A DNA stretch of 64,000 nt from Cladopsammia gracilis (GCA_022457155.1 JAJGOT010000206.1:340501-404500), one strand, 5' to 3'. Shown: positions 9,937 to 20,716, counted from the first letter of the stretch. Numbers and translations are program-made. The notes: generated by a model not told the origin, from the letters alone.

Positions 9937-10630
9937 GTAGGTACTTGTACTTATCTTAACGCTTTCATTTTCCGAAGCATGAAAGCTAGGTTCTAGACTC
10001 GCTCGAACGAGTGGGTCAATATAACAGGTACTTCTTTCTAGATTTCTTTCAAGTGTTCTGTGGAATGCAGAATGAGTTCTTTCTTAAGATATAGGTGATC
10101 TTGAATGGGACTCGGTCAGATTTATTATTTCTTTATTTTTTTTTGTTTTTTGTTCTCGGTCAGATTTATCCTTTATGGCTTGCTTGTGTTCTTTTAAGGC
10201 TTCATTACAAGGTTTTGCTCTTGAGATTTGTTCTTTAAATAAGCGTACTTTGAATCATCGTCTTGTCGAGTAAGTTTGTTATTCAGATGATCGACGTTCA
10301 AAGATTTTGTCGTTAGAGGAAATGCGGATAAGAGCTAGGCTGTAGAGGATATACTTTTTTTTGTGATGTGGGTGACTTGATTTAAAACCGTTAAATGATA
10401 AAATCTACACCACATCTACATAACATTCATCCACACCTACGGTACTTCAGGATTTCTAAAGTTACTTTCTCATACCACGAGTTTTCTGTTGTGCAACAGC
10501 AAGAGATAAAAGGTCTCGAAGGGCCATTCGTGAATACGAAACAGCGTAAGGGTAATTTTAGTTGTTCTTGATGTTTTGCTTTTGGTAATCCTTAACTTGA
10601 CTTTTAGCGGCATCACTGCGGCAAATAACT
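9937..10630. other. Intronic stretch, no recognised feature
   Basis: AT-rich intron sequence after the FN3 donor, with T-rich runs near 10130-10150. Nothing assignable was seen. Confidence 0.5.
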
Positions 10631-10943
10631 TTAAAGTGCAACTAACCCCAAAATTGTTTTTTTTTTTGCTTAATCAACTCTATGTACGTTGAAAAGTTGA
10701 ATAGTTAAATATTTCTTGTTTTCAACGTCGCGTCAGTGAGTTATAGAGATTTGAATTTACAAAATGCTAATTAGATTACGTCAATTCGGATATTGACGTC
10801 ATCTCATTAGCATTTTGTAAATTCAAATCTCTATAACTCACTAACGCCACGTTAGAAACAAGAAATATTTAACTATTCAACTTTTCAACATACATAGAGT
10901 TGATTAAGCAAAAAAAACATTTTTGGGGTTAGGTGCACTTTAA
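10631..10943. repeat. Foldback MITE (TTAAAGTGCAACTAACCCC)
   Basis: Nearly perfect inverted arms of about 145 bp: TTAAAGTGCAACTAACCCC at 10631 against GGGGTTAGGTGCACTTTAA ending 10943; the arms share ATAGAGATTTGAATTTAC. The centre is a short spacer near 10786 (TACGTCAATTCGGATATTGA). No coding capacity. Such arms would form a stable hairpin in intron RNA. Confidence 0.9.
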
Positions 10944-11121
10944 ACTATGAAAACATCTTAGCGTGAATAAATATGCATTGTGTGAAACAAGCCAACCGGA
11001 TGACTTAATACACTGGGGAATTACCAACAAAGGTTTACAGCCGAATAAGCGAGCGATGACAGCGATCGAGCGTCATTTTCCCCTGCATGCTACAAAATCC
11101 ATTCAAAGTCCACAGTTTTAA

Positions 11122-11929
11122 TTACTCATGCGCGTAGCGGCATGAGGTAAGGTTTCGGCTCCGTTTTTCTTGTTACTCATGCGCGTAGCGGCATGAGGTA
11201 AGGTTTCGGCTCCGTTTTTCTTGTTATTTTTTGTGTCACGATTTTGCATGCAAATTTATGCACGCATATTTTAATTGTGCACTTCCGGTTTATAGCTTTG
11301 CCACTCCACTTCCTGTTGAGTGACTTCCGGTAAAAGAGCGTTACGCAAGTGTCACGACAGCGTCTCCTACAACCCTACTTATATTAGCAATGTTCATGCT
11401 TGGTATATATAAGACATAGAAGAATCATTCCCTTCATTGTGGTACAGCCTTCATTTCCAAAACAATCAATAGTAAACAACGTGGTTTGCAGGAATGATGA
11501 CTGAATGAAAGGAGTACTCTTCGCCATGTCGGACATCTTCTTATCATCTTCTTATCTTCTTATCACCTTCTTAACTTACTTACGCATGCGCATGAGTATA
11601 GGCTGCTGGGAGCCTCTTGTTATTTTTATTATTATTATTCTTATTTTTTGTGTCACGATTTTGCATGCAAATTTATGCACGCATATTTTTAATTGTACAC
11701 TTCCGGTTCATAGCTTTTCCACTACACTTCCTGTTTAGTGACTTCCGGCTACTCTCACTTCCGGTAAAAGAGCGTTACTCAAGTGTCACGACAGCGTCTC
11801 CTACAACCCTACTTACATTGGCAATGTTCATGTTTGGTATATATAAGTCTTAGAAGAATCATTCCCTTCATTGTGGTACAGCCTACTTACGCATGCGCAT
11901 GAGTATAGGCTGCTAGGAGCCTCTTGTTT
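11122..11929 (+). repeat. ETS-motif/TATA repeat, copies B and C in tandem
   Basis: Copy B (11122-11621) begins with a 52-bp tandem duplication around CTCATGCGCGTAGCGGCATG; copy C (11622-11929) follows directly. Both keep ACTTCCGG motifs (about 11281 and 11322 in B; about 11699, 11741 and 11758 in C) and GGTATATATAAG boxes (about 11402 and 11837). Both end in GAGTATAGGCTGCTRGGAGC. B also has ATGAAAGGAGTACTCTTCGC, which opens a short meaningless frame. Confidence 0.75.
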
Positions 11930-12704
11930 TTCATACTGAGGTTGAAATCAACGAATTGAAGAGTAAACAGATTTAAAACGACCAAAACATCTTAGCGTGA
12001 CATAAAGATCCATTGTGTGAAACGAGACTGTCTAAACAAATGAATGATGTAATACACTGGGAAATAACAAAAGTGTTTACATCCCAGTGAGCCATGCGGA
12101 TCCTTATTCTTCAATTTGATTTTTGGTCTTAGAGGCACTCTGGCAGCTCTGTTAGAGAAACAAGACTCACTTTTCTACAACATCTAAAGTTAAAGAATGT
12201 TTGCTCCACGTACACTTCAAATAAATAGAATGTTCAATTTCAAGGCTCAAAAACGGTCTGGTCAACTTATATCACCGGAAAGTATATTCTATTGCAGATG
12301 TTCCCGCAGATAAGCCGCACCCCCAATTTTGAGCAAAACATTTGAGCAAATGTGTCATTTGTGATACGCCAGTTTTCACGATACATTATAAATTTGTTTT
12401 ACTGCTACATTTTTATTTATTTATTCATTTTTTTGGACGAGTGAATATCACTTTCGGACAACCAAAATTTGAGTGGCTTTTGTCGGACAAGTGGAAAGAA
12501 AAATAAACTTTTTTGCCCTGCAAACGGTTAGCGTGACGTCATCGGAACTCATCAGTGGGTGCCAACGTGACGATATGAAAACTATATGACGTTTCGATGA
12601 CTTCATGTCATCATTGTCGAATGAATACATTGAGGGTAACGGTTAAGCATATTTATAGGAATAAGGGCGTGGGAAAATAAATTAAATTAGAATGCGTGGC
12701 ATGA
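11930..12704. other. Intronic stretch with a 100-bp direct repeat
   Basis: Positions 11976-12080 resemble 10946-11040 (ACATCTTAGCGTGA, CATTGTGTGAAAC, TAATACACTGGG), so a segment flanking the tandem repeats was duplicated. The rest is AT-rich and unassigned. Confidence 0.5.
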
Positions 12705-13351
12705 AAGCATTTAAGTAAAGAGTTTCGCGCGAATAGAATCCGCTTGCGTGTTCAGTTTCGGTCTTTTGTTCTTAATAAGCAGCAGATAGAATATGTTGCG
12801 CCTTGCACACCTTCGCCTGTTTCCTACACGCAAATCCGCTCTAGTAGGTGCGGTTTTATGTAATGTAAAATTTATTTTAGTCTCTTATGTAGGTATATAT
12901 ACAGGCCACTTATGTTGTATTGTAAAACTCCCTGAAGAAGTGTGCGTTAGTCACACGAAACGCGTAGGAGAAAATAAATCGTTTTACAACTCTAAGAGTT
13001 CGCAGACGTGCAGCTCACTAGTTCAATCTTAAAAAATTAAAAAATAAAAAATTTTGGAGCCCACAGTTTTAGCTAAAACTGTGTGCCCCAAATAGTTATA
13101 TCATGCACGAAATATGTTGCGCCTTGCACACCTTCGCCTGTTTCCTACACGCAAATCCGCTCTAGTAGGTGCGGATTTATGTAATGTAAAATTTATTTTA
13201 GTCTCTTATGTTGGTATATATACAGGCCACTTATGTTGTATTGTAAAACTCCCTGAAGAAGTGTGCGTTAGTCACACGAAACGCGTAGGAGAAAATAAAT
13301 CGTTTTACAACTCTAAGAGTTCGCAGACGTGCTGCTCACTAGTTCAATCTT
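12705..13351 (+). repeat. Penelope-like element terminal repeat, two tandem copies
   Basis: Positions 12791-13030 and 13112-13351 are a 240-bp direct repeat at 321-bp spacing with very few differences. Each copy contains CTGAAGAAG, then the hairpin GTGTG..CACAC, then GAAAC, enclosed by a 9-bp stem TTGTAAAAC/GTTTTACAA. Just upstream, 12705-12740 is an inverted copy of the element's 3' end (GTAAAGAGTTTCGCGCGAAT). A GIY-YIG frame follows at 13385. Tandem or inverted partial copies are usual for Penelope-like elements. Confidence 0.7.
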
Positions 13352-13384
13352 AAAAAAAAAAATCACATTTGAATTAAATGTGAT

Positions 13385-13615
13385 TTGTGTGATACAAATT
13401 ATATTGGTTACACTTGCCGCCACCTTCATCAGCGGGTTGACGAACATAAACATTCCGTGATCGGAAAACACTACAGGGACGAGCACGACTTGACAACCGT
13501 CGACTTAATTAAGAACTTCAAAGTGCTTAAGAAATGCCGCAGCAAACTCGAATGTTTGACCTTCGAAATACTGCTTATTAAGAACTCCATTCGCGCGAAA
13601 CTCTTTACTTAAAAT
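13385..13615 (+). pseudogene. Penelope-like element GIY-YIG endonuclease fragment
   Basis: The frame reads CDTNYIGYTCRHLHQRVDEH, then IGKHYRDEHD, FKVLKKCRSKLECLTFEILL and SIRAKLFT stop. This is the C-terminal GIY-YIG nuclease of Penelope-like retroelements (NYIGYT as the GIY-YIG strand, then the R.HL..R..EH helix). The reverse transcriptase is absent, so it is 5' truncated. A second fragment lies at 52263. Confidence 0.85.
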
Positions 13616-13805
13616 GTTTATCAAAATCGATTTTTATTTGTATGGCTTTCCCAAGTGGAATTTACAGGCATTTGCGGACGTCTCGGGAAACAGACTTCCG
13701 TTTCCATAACTTCTAAAAATACATTTATTGGAATTCATATATCTCGAGGGCTAGTGTGGGCGCCTCACTCCCCTTATCTTCTCATGGTAACATTGTTTCT
13801 TTCAG

Positions 13806-14116
13806 TATATTGCGAAGAGAAGATTCTGGGTGTGGAAACTGAATTTTACCCCGACATGTCAGTATCGTCTTCTCAGTTCAGTGCCAGCGCTTCTGCCTCT
13901 CACAGTTCCATGTCATATGCTGTTGATCTTACATGGTGTGCTAACCGTAGTGACCTATCGCCTTATCTGGAAATGGATTTGGTAGACGTGCATGTGATCT
14001 GTGCTTTGTCCACTAGAGGAAATCCTCAAGGAGAACACTGGGTTGAGACCTACACCTTACAATCATCTTCAGATGGAACGACTTGGTCAGACTATAAAGA
14101 AGGGGTCCAACAACGG
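13806..14116 (+). CDS. F5/8C domain, first-half exon
   Basis: Acceptor TTTCAG, phase 1 in and phase 0 out. It reads EEKILGVETEFYPDMSVSSS, then DLTWCANRSDLSPYLEMDL, ALSTRGNPQGEHWVETYTLQ and DGTTWSDYKEG. The discoidin pattern (LG.E, Y.E.DL, G..TRG, WV..Y.L..S.DG..W) is intact although diverged. The donor read here is GTACGC at 14117, weak but in the exact phase-0 position used by the other three discoidin domains. Continues at 14553. Confidence 0.8.
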
Positions 14117-14552
14117 GTACGCGGAGTGGTGAAACGTCAAGGAAATACTTCTTATCAATTAGTTAAATAAAACGATAGTCCTTTTAGATTTCAGAAATAA
14201 AAGTTGAAATATCTAAACCAAACTTGTTGCAGAAGACTTCGGTTATCTTAGACAAAAATTCAAGATTAAGCTCCAGAAAATTAATGGCAGTACCAACGGA
14301 AACGGTTTCCTATGCTACTAAGATAGCGAGAGGTTTGACAGAGCCACTAGTCAATTACTTTACAACAGTATCCAAGGGGCATTGTTGCTGTTCAAGATAG
14401 CGAGAAGTGTTAAATATAATTTATAATAATAAATCAGTATTGTAGAACAGTATCCAAGGAAACAGCATTTCCGTTTTGTGACTTTCTGTCGACGTTAAAT
14501 ATGTTGCCGTTGTCCAAGGACATATTTATTATTGTTCTCTCTTGGTTTACAG
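14117..14552. other. Intron splitting discoidin domain; GATAGCGAGAGG repeat
   Basis: Holds internal direct repeats (AAGATAGCGAGA twice, ACAGTATCCAAGG twice). A reversed relative (CTCTCGCTATC) lies in the equivalent intron at 19989-20574. Confidence 0.55.
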
Positions 14553-14700
14553 ATATTCCTTGGAAATTATGACAGCACTTCTACTGTTAAAGAAGAGTTG
14601 TACTCCGGGATAGTGGGTAGGAAAGTTCGATTGCACGTAAAAACATTCCATGGACTCGCTTGCTTAAAACTTCAGTTGTTTGGCGTTAAGCAAACTCTTG
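14553..14700 (+). CDS. F5/8C domain, second-half exon
   Basis: Phase 0 in, phase 1 out; acceptor TTTACAG, donor GTAGGT. It reads IFLGNYDSTSTVKEELYSG then VRLHVKTFHGLACLKLQLFG, the F.GN.D....V.N.L and R...K....G...LR.EL.G pattern that closes a discoidin domain. Same length class as 20575 and 25317. Confidence 0.85.
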
Positions 14701-14969
14701 GTAGGTTTCGCTTATTTTATTACTTTACGTTGTGTGGATATAATAACAGATTAATAGATAGCATAAAGAACGTTTTGTAGCCATCTGATCTTTTTTATAA
14801 CTTCTCACACATGCATGGAGGCTCACCAGCATAGTCTTCATTTGTTGCTGTTATTAATATTACCGAGACGAGAATTTTTGAGAATCTGTTGTTGATAATG
14901 TAATAAGCTTATCATTTATATCGTTGTTTTCTGTGAAAAGTAAAGATTGATTTTTATTGCTACTTGTAG

Positions 14970-15218
14970 AAAATTTAGCTCTCGACCAGCCAGCTTCACA
15001 GGCTTCTACTGATCACGGTGGAGTAGCATCACGTGCTGTGGATGGGAACCCTAATAACCAGTGGAGTGGGGGTAGTTGTACACATACTGATTTTGCAAAG
15101 GACGCTTGGTGGAGAGTGGACCTGGGATCACCTGTTCCTGTAGCTGAAGTTGTTATTGTTAACAGACAATGCGGTGGAGATTGTGCCTCCTATTTGAAAG
15201 GCTTTGATATCAAGATAG
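14970..15218 (+). CDS. FTP (fucolectin/tachylectin-4/pentraxin) domain 1, first exon
   Basis: 83 codons, phase 1 to 1. It reads NLALDQPASQASTDHGG, SRAVDGNP, GSCTHTD, AWWRVDLGSPVPV, VVIVNRQCGGDC and YLKGFDIKIG, an unmistakable FTP domain of the eel fucolectin type (a calcium-dependent fucose-binding jelly roll). The His of CTHT and the Arg of VNR, both sugar ligands in known fucolectins, are present. The second sugar-binding Arg of the usual R-x-D-x4-R/K motif is not: here the stretch is NRQCGGDCASYLK. Continues at 15719. Confidence 0.92.
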
Positions 15219-15718
15219 GTAAGAAGTATTTAGTCAAGCGCAATTCCATCGTATATGCAACATATACTTGAAATGAGGTTATGTTCACACTTCTAGTTTT
15301 TGTTACGTATCTAAACTGTTCTGATAGCGATACAGTTTTTCCACTGATGATCGGTGGAAAACTTGCACGGATCCAAACTTTATTTTGTAGCTTTGACATC
15401 CGTGCAAGATAAAGGTACAGGTAAAGTGAACATAGCCTGTGAGATAAATTCAGATGTCAAAATGTCATTAGGCGTGTTTGGCAGCCCCGAACAGTCCATT
15501 CAGGCCCTTTCCATGGTGGTGTCATGTTCTAGAACTATCAGAAACCTATTTTTTCCTCTGAGAAATAAGCTTCAAAAGCTGAAACGTTTACAAGAATGTA
15601 GTTGCTACACAGCTTGTATTATTATCATTCTTTTGTAACTAATTGCGTCATTTATGCTAATGTAACCTAATGAAACAAAGATCCTCCGATAATTATTGTG
15701 ACTTTTGATTCCCTTTAG
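15219..15718. other. Intron within FTP domain 1
   Basis: Contains an open frame (15354-15638) that does not fit: its phase and content match no FTP element, and the domain resumes properly at 15719. Otherwise unremarkable. Confidence 0.6.
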
Positions 15719-15904
15719 GTAATTCAACGACGGCAGCGGATTCGTCAAACCAAATTTGTGGAAGCAATCTGCAAGTTGTTACAGGACAAAAAAAGAGTTT
15801 TCGTTGCGTACCGACCATACCTGGCAGATATGTCTACATCATAATACCCGGAAGTAGAAAAATACTAACGCTTTGTGAAGTTAAAGTCTACTCAAAGATA
15901 TCAA
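15719..15904 (+). CDS. FTP domain 1, second exon
   Basis: 62 codons, phase 1 to 1; acceptor CCTTTAG, donor GTAATG. It reads NQICGSNLQVVTGQKKSF, RCVPTIPGRYVYIIIPGSRK and LTLCEVKVYS, the conserved C-terminal half of the FTP fold (CG, C....GRYV.I..PG, LTLCEVEVY). Its four cysteines are placed to pair as in fucolectins. Not in the list of long open frames because it is short. Confidence 0.9.
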
Positions 15905-17107
15905 GTAATGTTTGGGTTATTATAAACGTATTTGTCCTACAATAATTTATTTTTCTTAAGTCAACAGACAAAGAGTACCTTAAAGTGCTACTACGATCAA
16001 ATCCTCGAGTACCTTTCGTTTTCGTTAATTTCTTAAGTAAAAGTCATCCAAAGTTTACTTTGATATAATGAAGGAACGTGAGATTTTTTTTTCGCGCTCG
16101 AATTCTGTACAATTTTCAACCGCCATCAAACCTCCATGTTCCTTCGGCCTGATTACCAATTGTAGTTGAATCCACACAAGTGCCATGAAACACTCTCCGA
16201 GAAACTAGAGAACGTTTCTGAATCCTTGCTTTGTTTTTTGAAGCGATGGGAGGCGTGTTTTGCATTGGTACTATGAGCTCTCACTTGCAAACTGCGGTGA
16301 GAAATCAGTGAGAAAATGACGTCACAGCGGTAAACAATAGGCTCGCTGCAACATAGATCTATAATGGCGGACTCCAAAAACACACTTTTCTAAGCTCGAT
16401 ATTTTTCTTTTGCTCCGGAGGAGCTCAAACTTTATTCCAGTTGCCCATATAGGTATATCCACCTGTAGCAAGCTGTAAGGAATGCAGTTTTTGCCCATAC
16501 AAAATGTCAAAGTTTGATCGTAGAAGCACATTAACTAAATAACCTGAGTCTAGCACTGATAAGATATAATACGATTCTCGGTGTTTAATACATCCGATCA
16601 AACATTTGTTTATGACAAACAGTACCTGTTCAATCTGGTTGTCGATAGCTCGGATTTTCTTAATTAGTAAACTTTTGGCTCTTCTTATCGCATCTGACTG
16701 TCTCTTAATACTAGCAACTAGACCTGTAAAGAATTTCATTTCTATGACCTGTGTACGTCGAGCAATTATATCCTTGAAACTGGATAAATTTCCACCACCC
16801 TCGCCGCTTTTTCCGGTGCTGAAATTTTAATAATATTTAATAATAATATTCCTAGTTGTTTCGTGCTACAGAAACTGGGTTAAGCTCCGGCCGAGTGGGT
16901 CATCTGTGACTCGTGCGCTACTTCACCTACCTTATGGTTCTTTGTCTGTGGGATCGAATTGTTGACTTTTCTCTCACCATTGTTTCTTGGCCCCCGCTAG
17001 CCGCTTTTAACCGCGTTTTGCTTCCATTCGTTGTTGAACCATCGGAAATTATATTTACAGTGATGGAATATCAATGCTAATAATTACATGTAAAAAATAT
17101 AACACAG
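15905..17107. other. Intron between FTP domains 1 and 2
   Basis: AT-rich, with several short open frames on both strands but no recognisable domain. The acceptor at 17107 has a branch-point-like TGCTAATAAT about 35 bp upstream and a poor pyrimidine tract. Confidence 0.5.
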
Positions 17108-17359
17108 ATGGAAATTTGGCCCTCGGACAACCTTCTATCCAGTCTTCTACCGAACACGGTGGATCATCGTCTAGAGCAGTAGATGGAGTGACCACCAATG
17201 TTTATAGTCAGGGCAGCTGTACCCATAGTCGTTTACAAAATAACCCCTGGTGGAGAGTGGATCTGGGGTCATCTCGTCCCGTGGGTGAAGTCGTCATTGT
17301 TAACAGGGCTTGTACCGGAGCCTGCGCAGATTATTTAAAAGGATTTGAGATATGGATCG
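17108..17359 (+). CDS. FTP domain 2, first exon
   Basis: 84 codons, phase 1 to 1; acceptor ACACAG, donor GTGAGT. It reads NLALGQPSIQSSTEHGG, SRAVDG, QGSCTHSRLQNNPWWRVDL, VVIVNRACTGACADYL and KGFEIWIG. It is clearly a tandem duplicate of the exon at 14970. As there, the sugar-site His and first Arg are kept, while the second Arg of the fucose motif is replaced (NRACTGACADYLK). Confidence 0.92.
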
Positions 17360-17900
17360 GTGAGTGAATTTACAGCCTTTTGTTAGTAAACTCCTTTCAC
17401 CACTGGAACGTTTTCCCCTGACATTTTCTATCTCATATATCTCTTGTTTGGGGTACTCAACAAAGTTTTGTTCGGGGATGCTTCGCCCAAGGTCCAAACC
17501 CTTACCCTTTCATATACCGATTTTGACAGAAAAGGTAACCCCTTTCATATACCTTTCAATGAAAATGCTACCTCTTTCATATACCTTTCATTGAAAATGG
17601 TACCCCTGGGCGTCTGTTTGATATGTTTTGAAAGGTGCTTTTTATAATAGTTAAATGACAGATTTAACTTGTGCTTTCCCTACCCTTTCCTATACTTCGT
17701 GAAATCCCTACCCTTTCATATACTTCAACTCGTGAAATCCCTACCCTTTCATATACCTCCACCCTCAAAAAGATACCCGTTCGAGCGGAGAATGAATAGC
17801 CCATTATAGGGAGTACCCCCCCCCGGATCGAACTTGACAAACTGCCAATACTTCTGGATTTAAGCCTGATTTACTATATGACGCAATTCTTTATTAACAG
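17360..17900. other. Intron within FTP domain 2; CCCTTTCATATACC repeats
   Basis: Positions about 17500-17770 hold roughly seven irregular repeats of CCCTTTCATATACC, spaced 25-40 bp. No coding content. Confidence 0.65.
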
Positions 17901-18098
17901 GTGATTTTGCTGAACAAAATGGTGGGATTTCTAACCGTCGCTGTGGAAATCTTCACAGCTTGAACAATGCAGAGACAAAGTCAATATACTGTATACCACG
18001 TCTTGTTGGTCGGTATGTGTACATCCGAATTCCTAAAAATGACACAGTTCTGACACTATGTGAAGTGGAAGTTTACTCAAGAAAAAGCAGTAACATTG
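17901..18098 (+). CDS. FTP domain 2, second exon
   Basis: 66 codons, phase 1 to 1; acceptor TTAACAG, donor GTATGT. It reads FAEQNGGISNRRCGNLHSL, YCIPRLVGRYVYIRIPKND and LTLCEVEVYSRKSS, completing the second fucolectin-like domain with the expected cysteines. It begins exactly where the paralogous exon at 15719 does. Confidence 0.9.
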
Positions 18099-18867
18099 GT
18101 ATGTGCATATTCGTATCTTTAAAACTGCTTAAGTCACTGTCAAAGTAAAAATGGTCGCGCGAAAATCTGCAACCACAGATTTCAAACTTTTGCCAAGCTA
18201 GACTATGAATCCCCCTTCTTAAAATGGAAAAAAGCAACGGGGGTCACGACTTCGTTTGGGGAGACGTGTGGATACCCAGAATTGAAAAATCGTCACATGT
18301 AACTCACTATGACGTGAGTGCCTGTTTGTTTAAAATAAAGGAAAATGAATCACTGGAGACAAACGTTTTGAGCATAGAATCTGAACAAGTGTCATCCTTT
18401 TTTGAGAACTTTACCTTTGAAGAGGCATTTGCAAGCTTCATGCAGCCACAATATCAACAGAATTGGTTGGCGCGTGAAACGAGAAATAGAAAAAAATTCA
18501 ACTTTTCAAAATAGATACTTTTTATTTATTTTTTTTTTAACAAAAGTGCAGAGGTTCTTTAGAGAAACCGATGACGAGTCAATCCCAGCGAAGAAAACAA
18601 AACAGCCACTAGCTCTTCATTTCTTTCTTTTGCTTACGAGCTCGGTACATGTCGTAACCAGTACATGAAGTAACATGTCATTGTGACATATATTGCGTGT
18701 GCAATAAGGATTGTAACTTGAAAAACATGAGCCAATTCTTTCACATTATCTTCTTGTGTATTTAAAAACCCGCTAAAACGCAGATTATGCTTCATTCTCT
18801 GTTCAAAAATTCACTTGATTACTTTCAAATAGTGTTCTTTAAGCGTTTTGGTGTTTGACAAAGGTAC
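18099..18867. other. Intronic stretch with an unassigned 96-codon frame
   Basis: An ATG-initiated frame at 18224-18514 has no domain I recognise and no matching splice phases. A T-rich run follows at 18520-18540. Probably non-coding. Confidence 0.4.
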
Positions 18868-18870
18868 TTA

Positions 18871-19081
18871 GGGCGCTTACCATTTGTCATAACTGTCCGG
18901 CCAGACCGGTCCGTTTGTAACTAGAATGCATCTTTTTTAAGACTTGTTGCTACAAGTCCATCAAAACGATGCATACTATTTCCACATTTACCAGTCTGGC
19001 CGACCAGTTCCGGCAAATAATGGAATAATATTTACGAATTGAGCGGTCCGGCCGGCCAGTTCTGACAAACGATAAGCGCCC
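18871..19081. mobile_element. PIF/Harbinger-like MITE, 211 bp
   Basis: Terminal inverted repeats GGGCGCTTAcCatTTGTCA at the left and their complement at the right (TGACAAACGATAAGCGCCC), rich in CCGGCC inside. Flanked on both sides by TTA (18868-18870 and 19082-19084), the 3-bp target duplication typical of PIF/Harbinger. It is inserted in an older repeat whose related copy near 50628-50680 (AAAGGTACTAGTTTCAATTT) lacks it. Confidence 0.8.
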
Positions 19082-19084
19082 TTA

Positions 19085-19680
19085 GTTTTAAATTGGGGCA
19101 GTTTTGACCCCCAAACCTCAAAATTCCCATGACATAACTCCTCAAAGTGTTCACATTTAGTTCACAGAGGCAGACGCTAAGACCACCCTGTTGAGATATT
19201 AAAAATATTAAATAGCAGTTAGTCTGTTTTAGCACGTTTAATATTACCCCTGATAATTTTCCCTGCTAGCAAAAAGGACCACCCCCATTTTCCTCAGACA
19301 CTTGGAATCAAAACGCTGCAATCGTTGATATAATGCAGAGAGAGAACAATAGGATTTTCCCGCCTCCCTCAGCTGCCTGCAATATACCTAATAATGCTGC
19401 GAGCTTCAGTAATTATCTATTAAATATTGCTTCAAACAAAAAAGATAATGAAATTGTTCCACCATTTCAGTAAAACCTGTTGAGCAGGTTCTTTCCTAGG
19501 CTCGATTTTCAGCCGTTTGAGGGAGTCCGGTTTACCGAGTCTCCCCTGTGTGCGCGAAGGAACGCGGGCTCACAAAACAACTGGAAATCGAGCAACACAC
19601 AGGCAGTGTCGTCTAGTGTGCATTCATGTTAAAGTTTTTGTAGTCTTCAATTTCATCACCAGTTTTTTGTTATATCCCAG
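19085..19680. other. Intronic stretch; remainder of older interspersed repeat
   Basis: Positions 19085-19180 continue the older repeat (AAATTGGGGCAGTTTTGAC) shared with 50640-50720. The rest is unassigned, ending at TATATCCCAG before the next exon. Confidence 0.5.
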
Positions 19681-19988
19681 TTTGTGCCACTCAAGCAGTT
19701 GGTATATCAGACAGTTTCAAAATTCCCGATGACAGATTGTCAGCGTCAACATCCAGAGCTGGCAATGATCCCTCGAAAGGACGGCTGACAGGATCCAGCG
19801 CATGGGTTCCCAGGACTAATACCGATAGCAATGACTACCTGGAGATTGACCTGGGATCTGTATACTTCATTTGTGGTGTTGCCACTCAGGGGAACCCCAG
19901 TGCCAATGAGTGGACAAAAGAGTACAAGATAAAGACATCCCTTAGCAATGGCAATTGGACATTGTATATGGAACATGGCATAGAAAAG
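19681..19988 (+). CDS. F5/8C domain, first-half exon
   Basis: Phase 1 in, phase 0 out; acceptor TCCCAG, donor GTATTA. It reads CATQAVGISDSFKIPDDRLS, then GRLTGSSAWVPRTN, NDYLEIDLGSVYFICGVATQ, GNPSANEWTKEYKI and NGNWTLYMEHG. This is a full N-terminal discoidin half, with the opening Cys, the I.D..LSAS segment and the Y.EIDLG....I.GVATQG core. Confidence 0.92.
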
Positions 19989-20574
19989 GTATTAAAATGT
20001 TTTGTTGCGTAGCTCTTTGTGACAAAAACGCAAAATGTTTTTCGAGAGAACCTATTTATCAGCAGAAAAGGGGGCCTTCTACTTCCTGTACTTGACACAC
20101 ATGTCGTCAAACAATATATTATGTGACCAAAAAACAATGGCCGAAAACAACGTTTTCTATGGTGTCCGGTACCCGAAGTAAAAGCCAAAAAAGGACGCCT
20201 AACCCAACAAATCATTGAGAACGAAGATAAATAAAAAGATTACAGTATCCTAGTATCTCGCACCTCTCGCTATCTCGAAGCAAAAACAGTTTACATTGGG
20301 TACTGTTATACAGTAATTAATTTCGGACGTTTAACCTCTCGCTATCTAAAACCGAAATCCTTTTCCATCGAATGCAAGTCAAGTAACGTGCTACGTTTAA
20401 CCATGAACTCTCGAGAAATTTTGTTACTATTTCCCAAAAAGGTATCTGTTGGCACTTTGTTATGCGATAGACATGTTATGATTTAAAATAACTGACCAAA
20501 CTTCAACAATGTTGTTTATAATCGGCTGTATTATTTTTTGCCAACCAGCACTGACAATGGTTCCATTTCTTTAG
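19989..20574. other. Intron splitting discoidin domain
   Basis: Contains CTCGCACCTCTCGCTATCTC and related tracts near 20256-20350, reversed relatives of the repeat in the intron at 14117-14552. No coding signal. Confidence 0.55.
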
Positions 20575-20716
20575 ATATTCCCGGGTAATAATGACCAGAC
20601 GACTTTACGGCGAAATGGGCTCATCACTTCTCCTTTGGCCAAGTTTATCCGTTTCTACCCAGTCAGCTTCAGTACATCTAAGGCTCTCAGAGTTGAGGTG
20701 TATGGCTATGCTCAAG
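20575..20716 (+). CDS. F5/8C domain, second-half exon
   Basis: Phase 0 in, phase 1 out; acceptor CTTTAG, donor GTATTT. It reads IFPGNNDQTTLRRNGLITS, PLAKFIRFYPVSF and ALRVEVYGYAQ, a textbook discoidin end (F.GN.D..T.....L..P..A+FIR.YP, LRVE.YG). Confidence 0.92.

Noticed and set aside
15354..15638. Possible FTP exon between the two FTP-1 exons
   Set aside because: Wrong phase, no FTP motif, and the domain continues exactly at 15719.
18224..18514. 96-codon intronic frame as a gene
   Set aside because: No recognisable domain, splice phase or partner; ordinary chance length for an intron this size.
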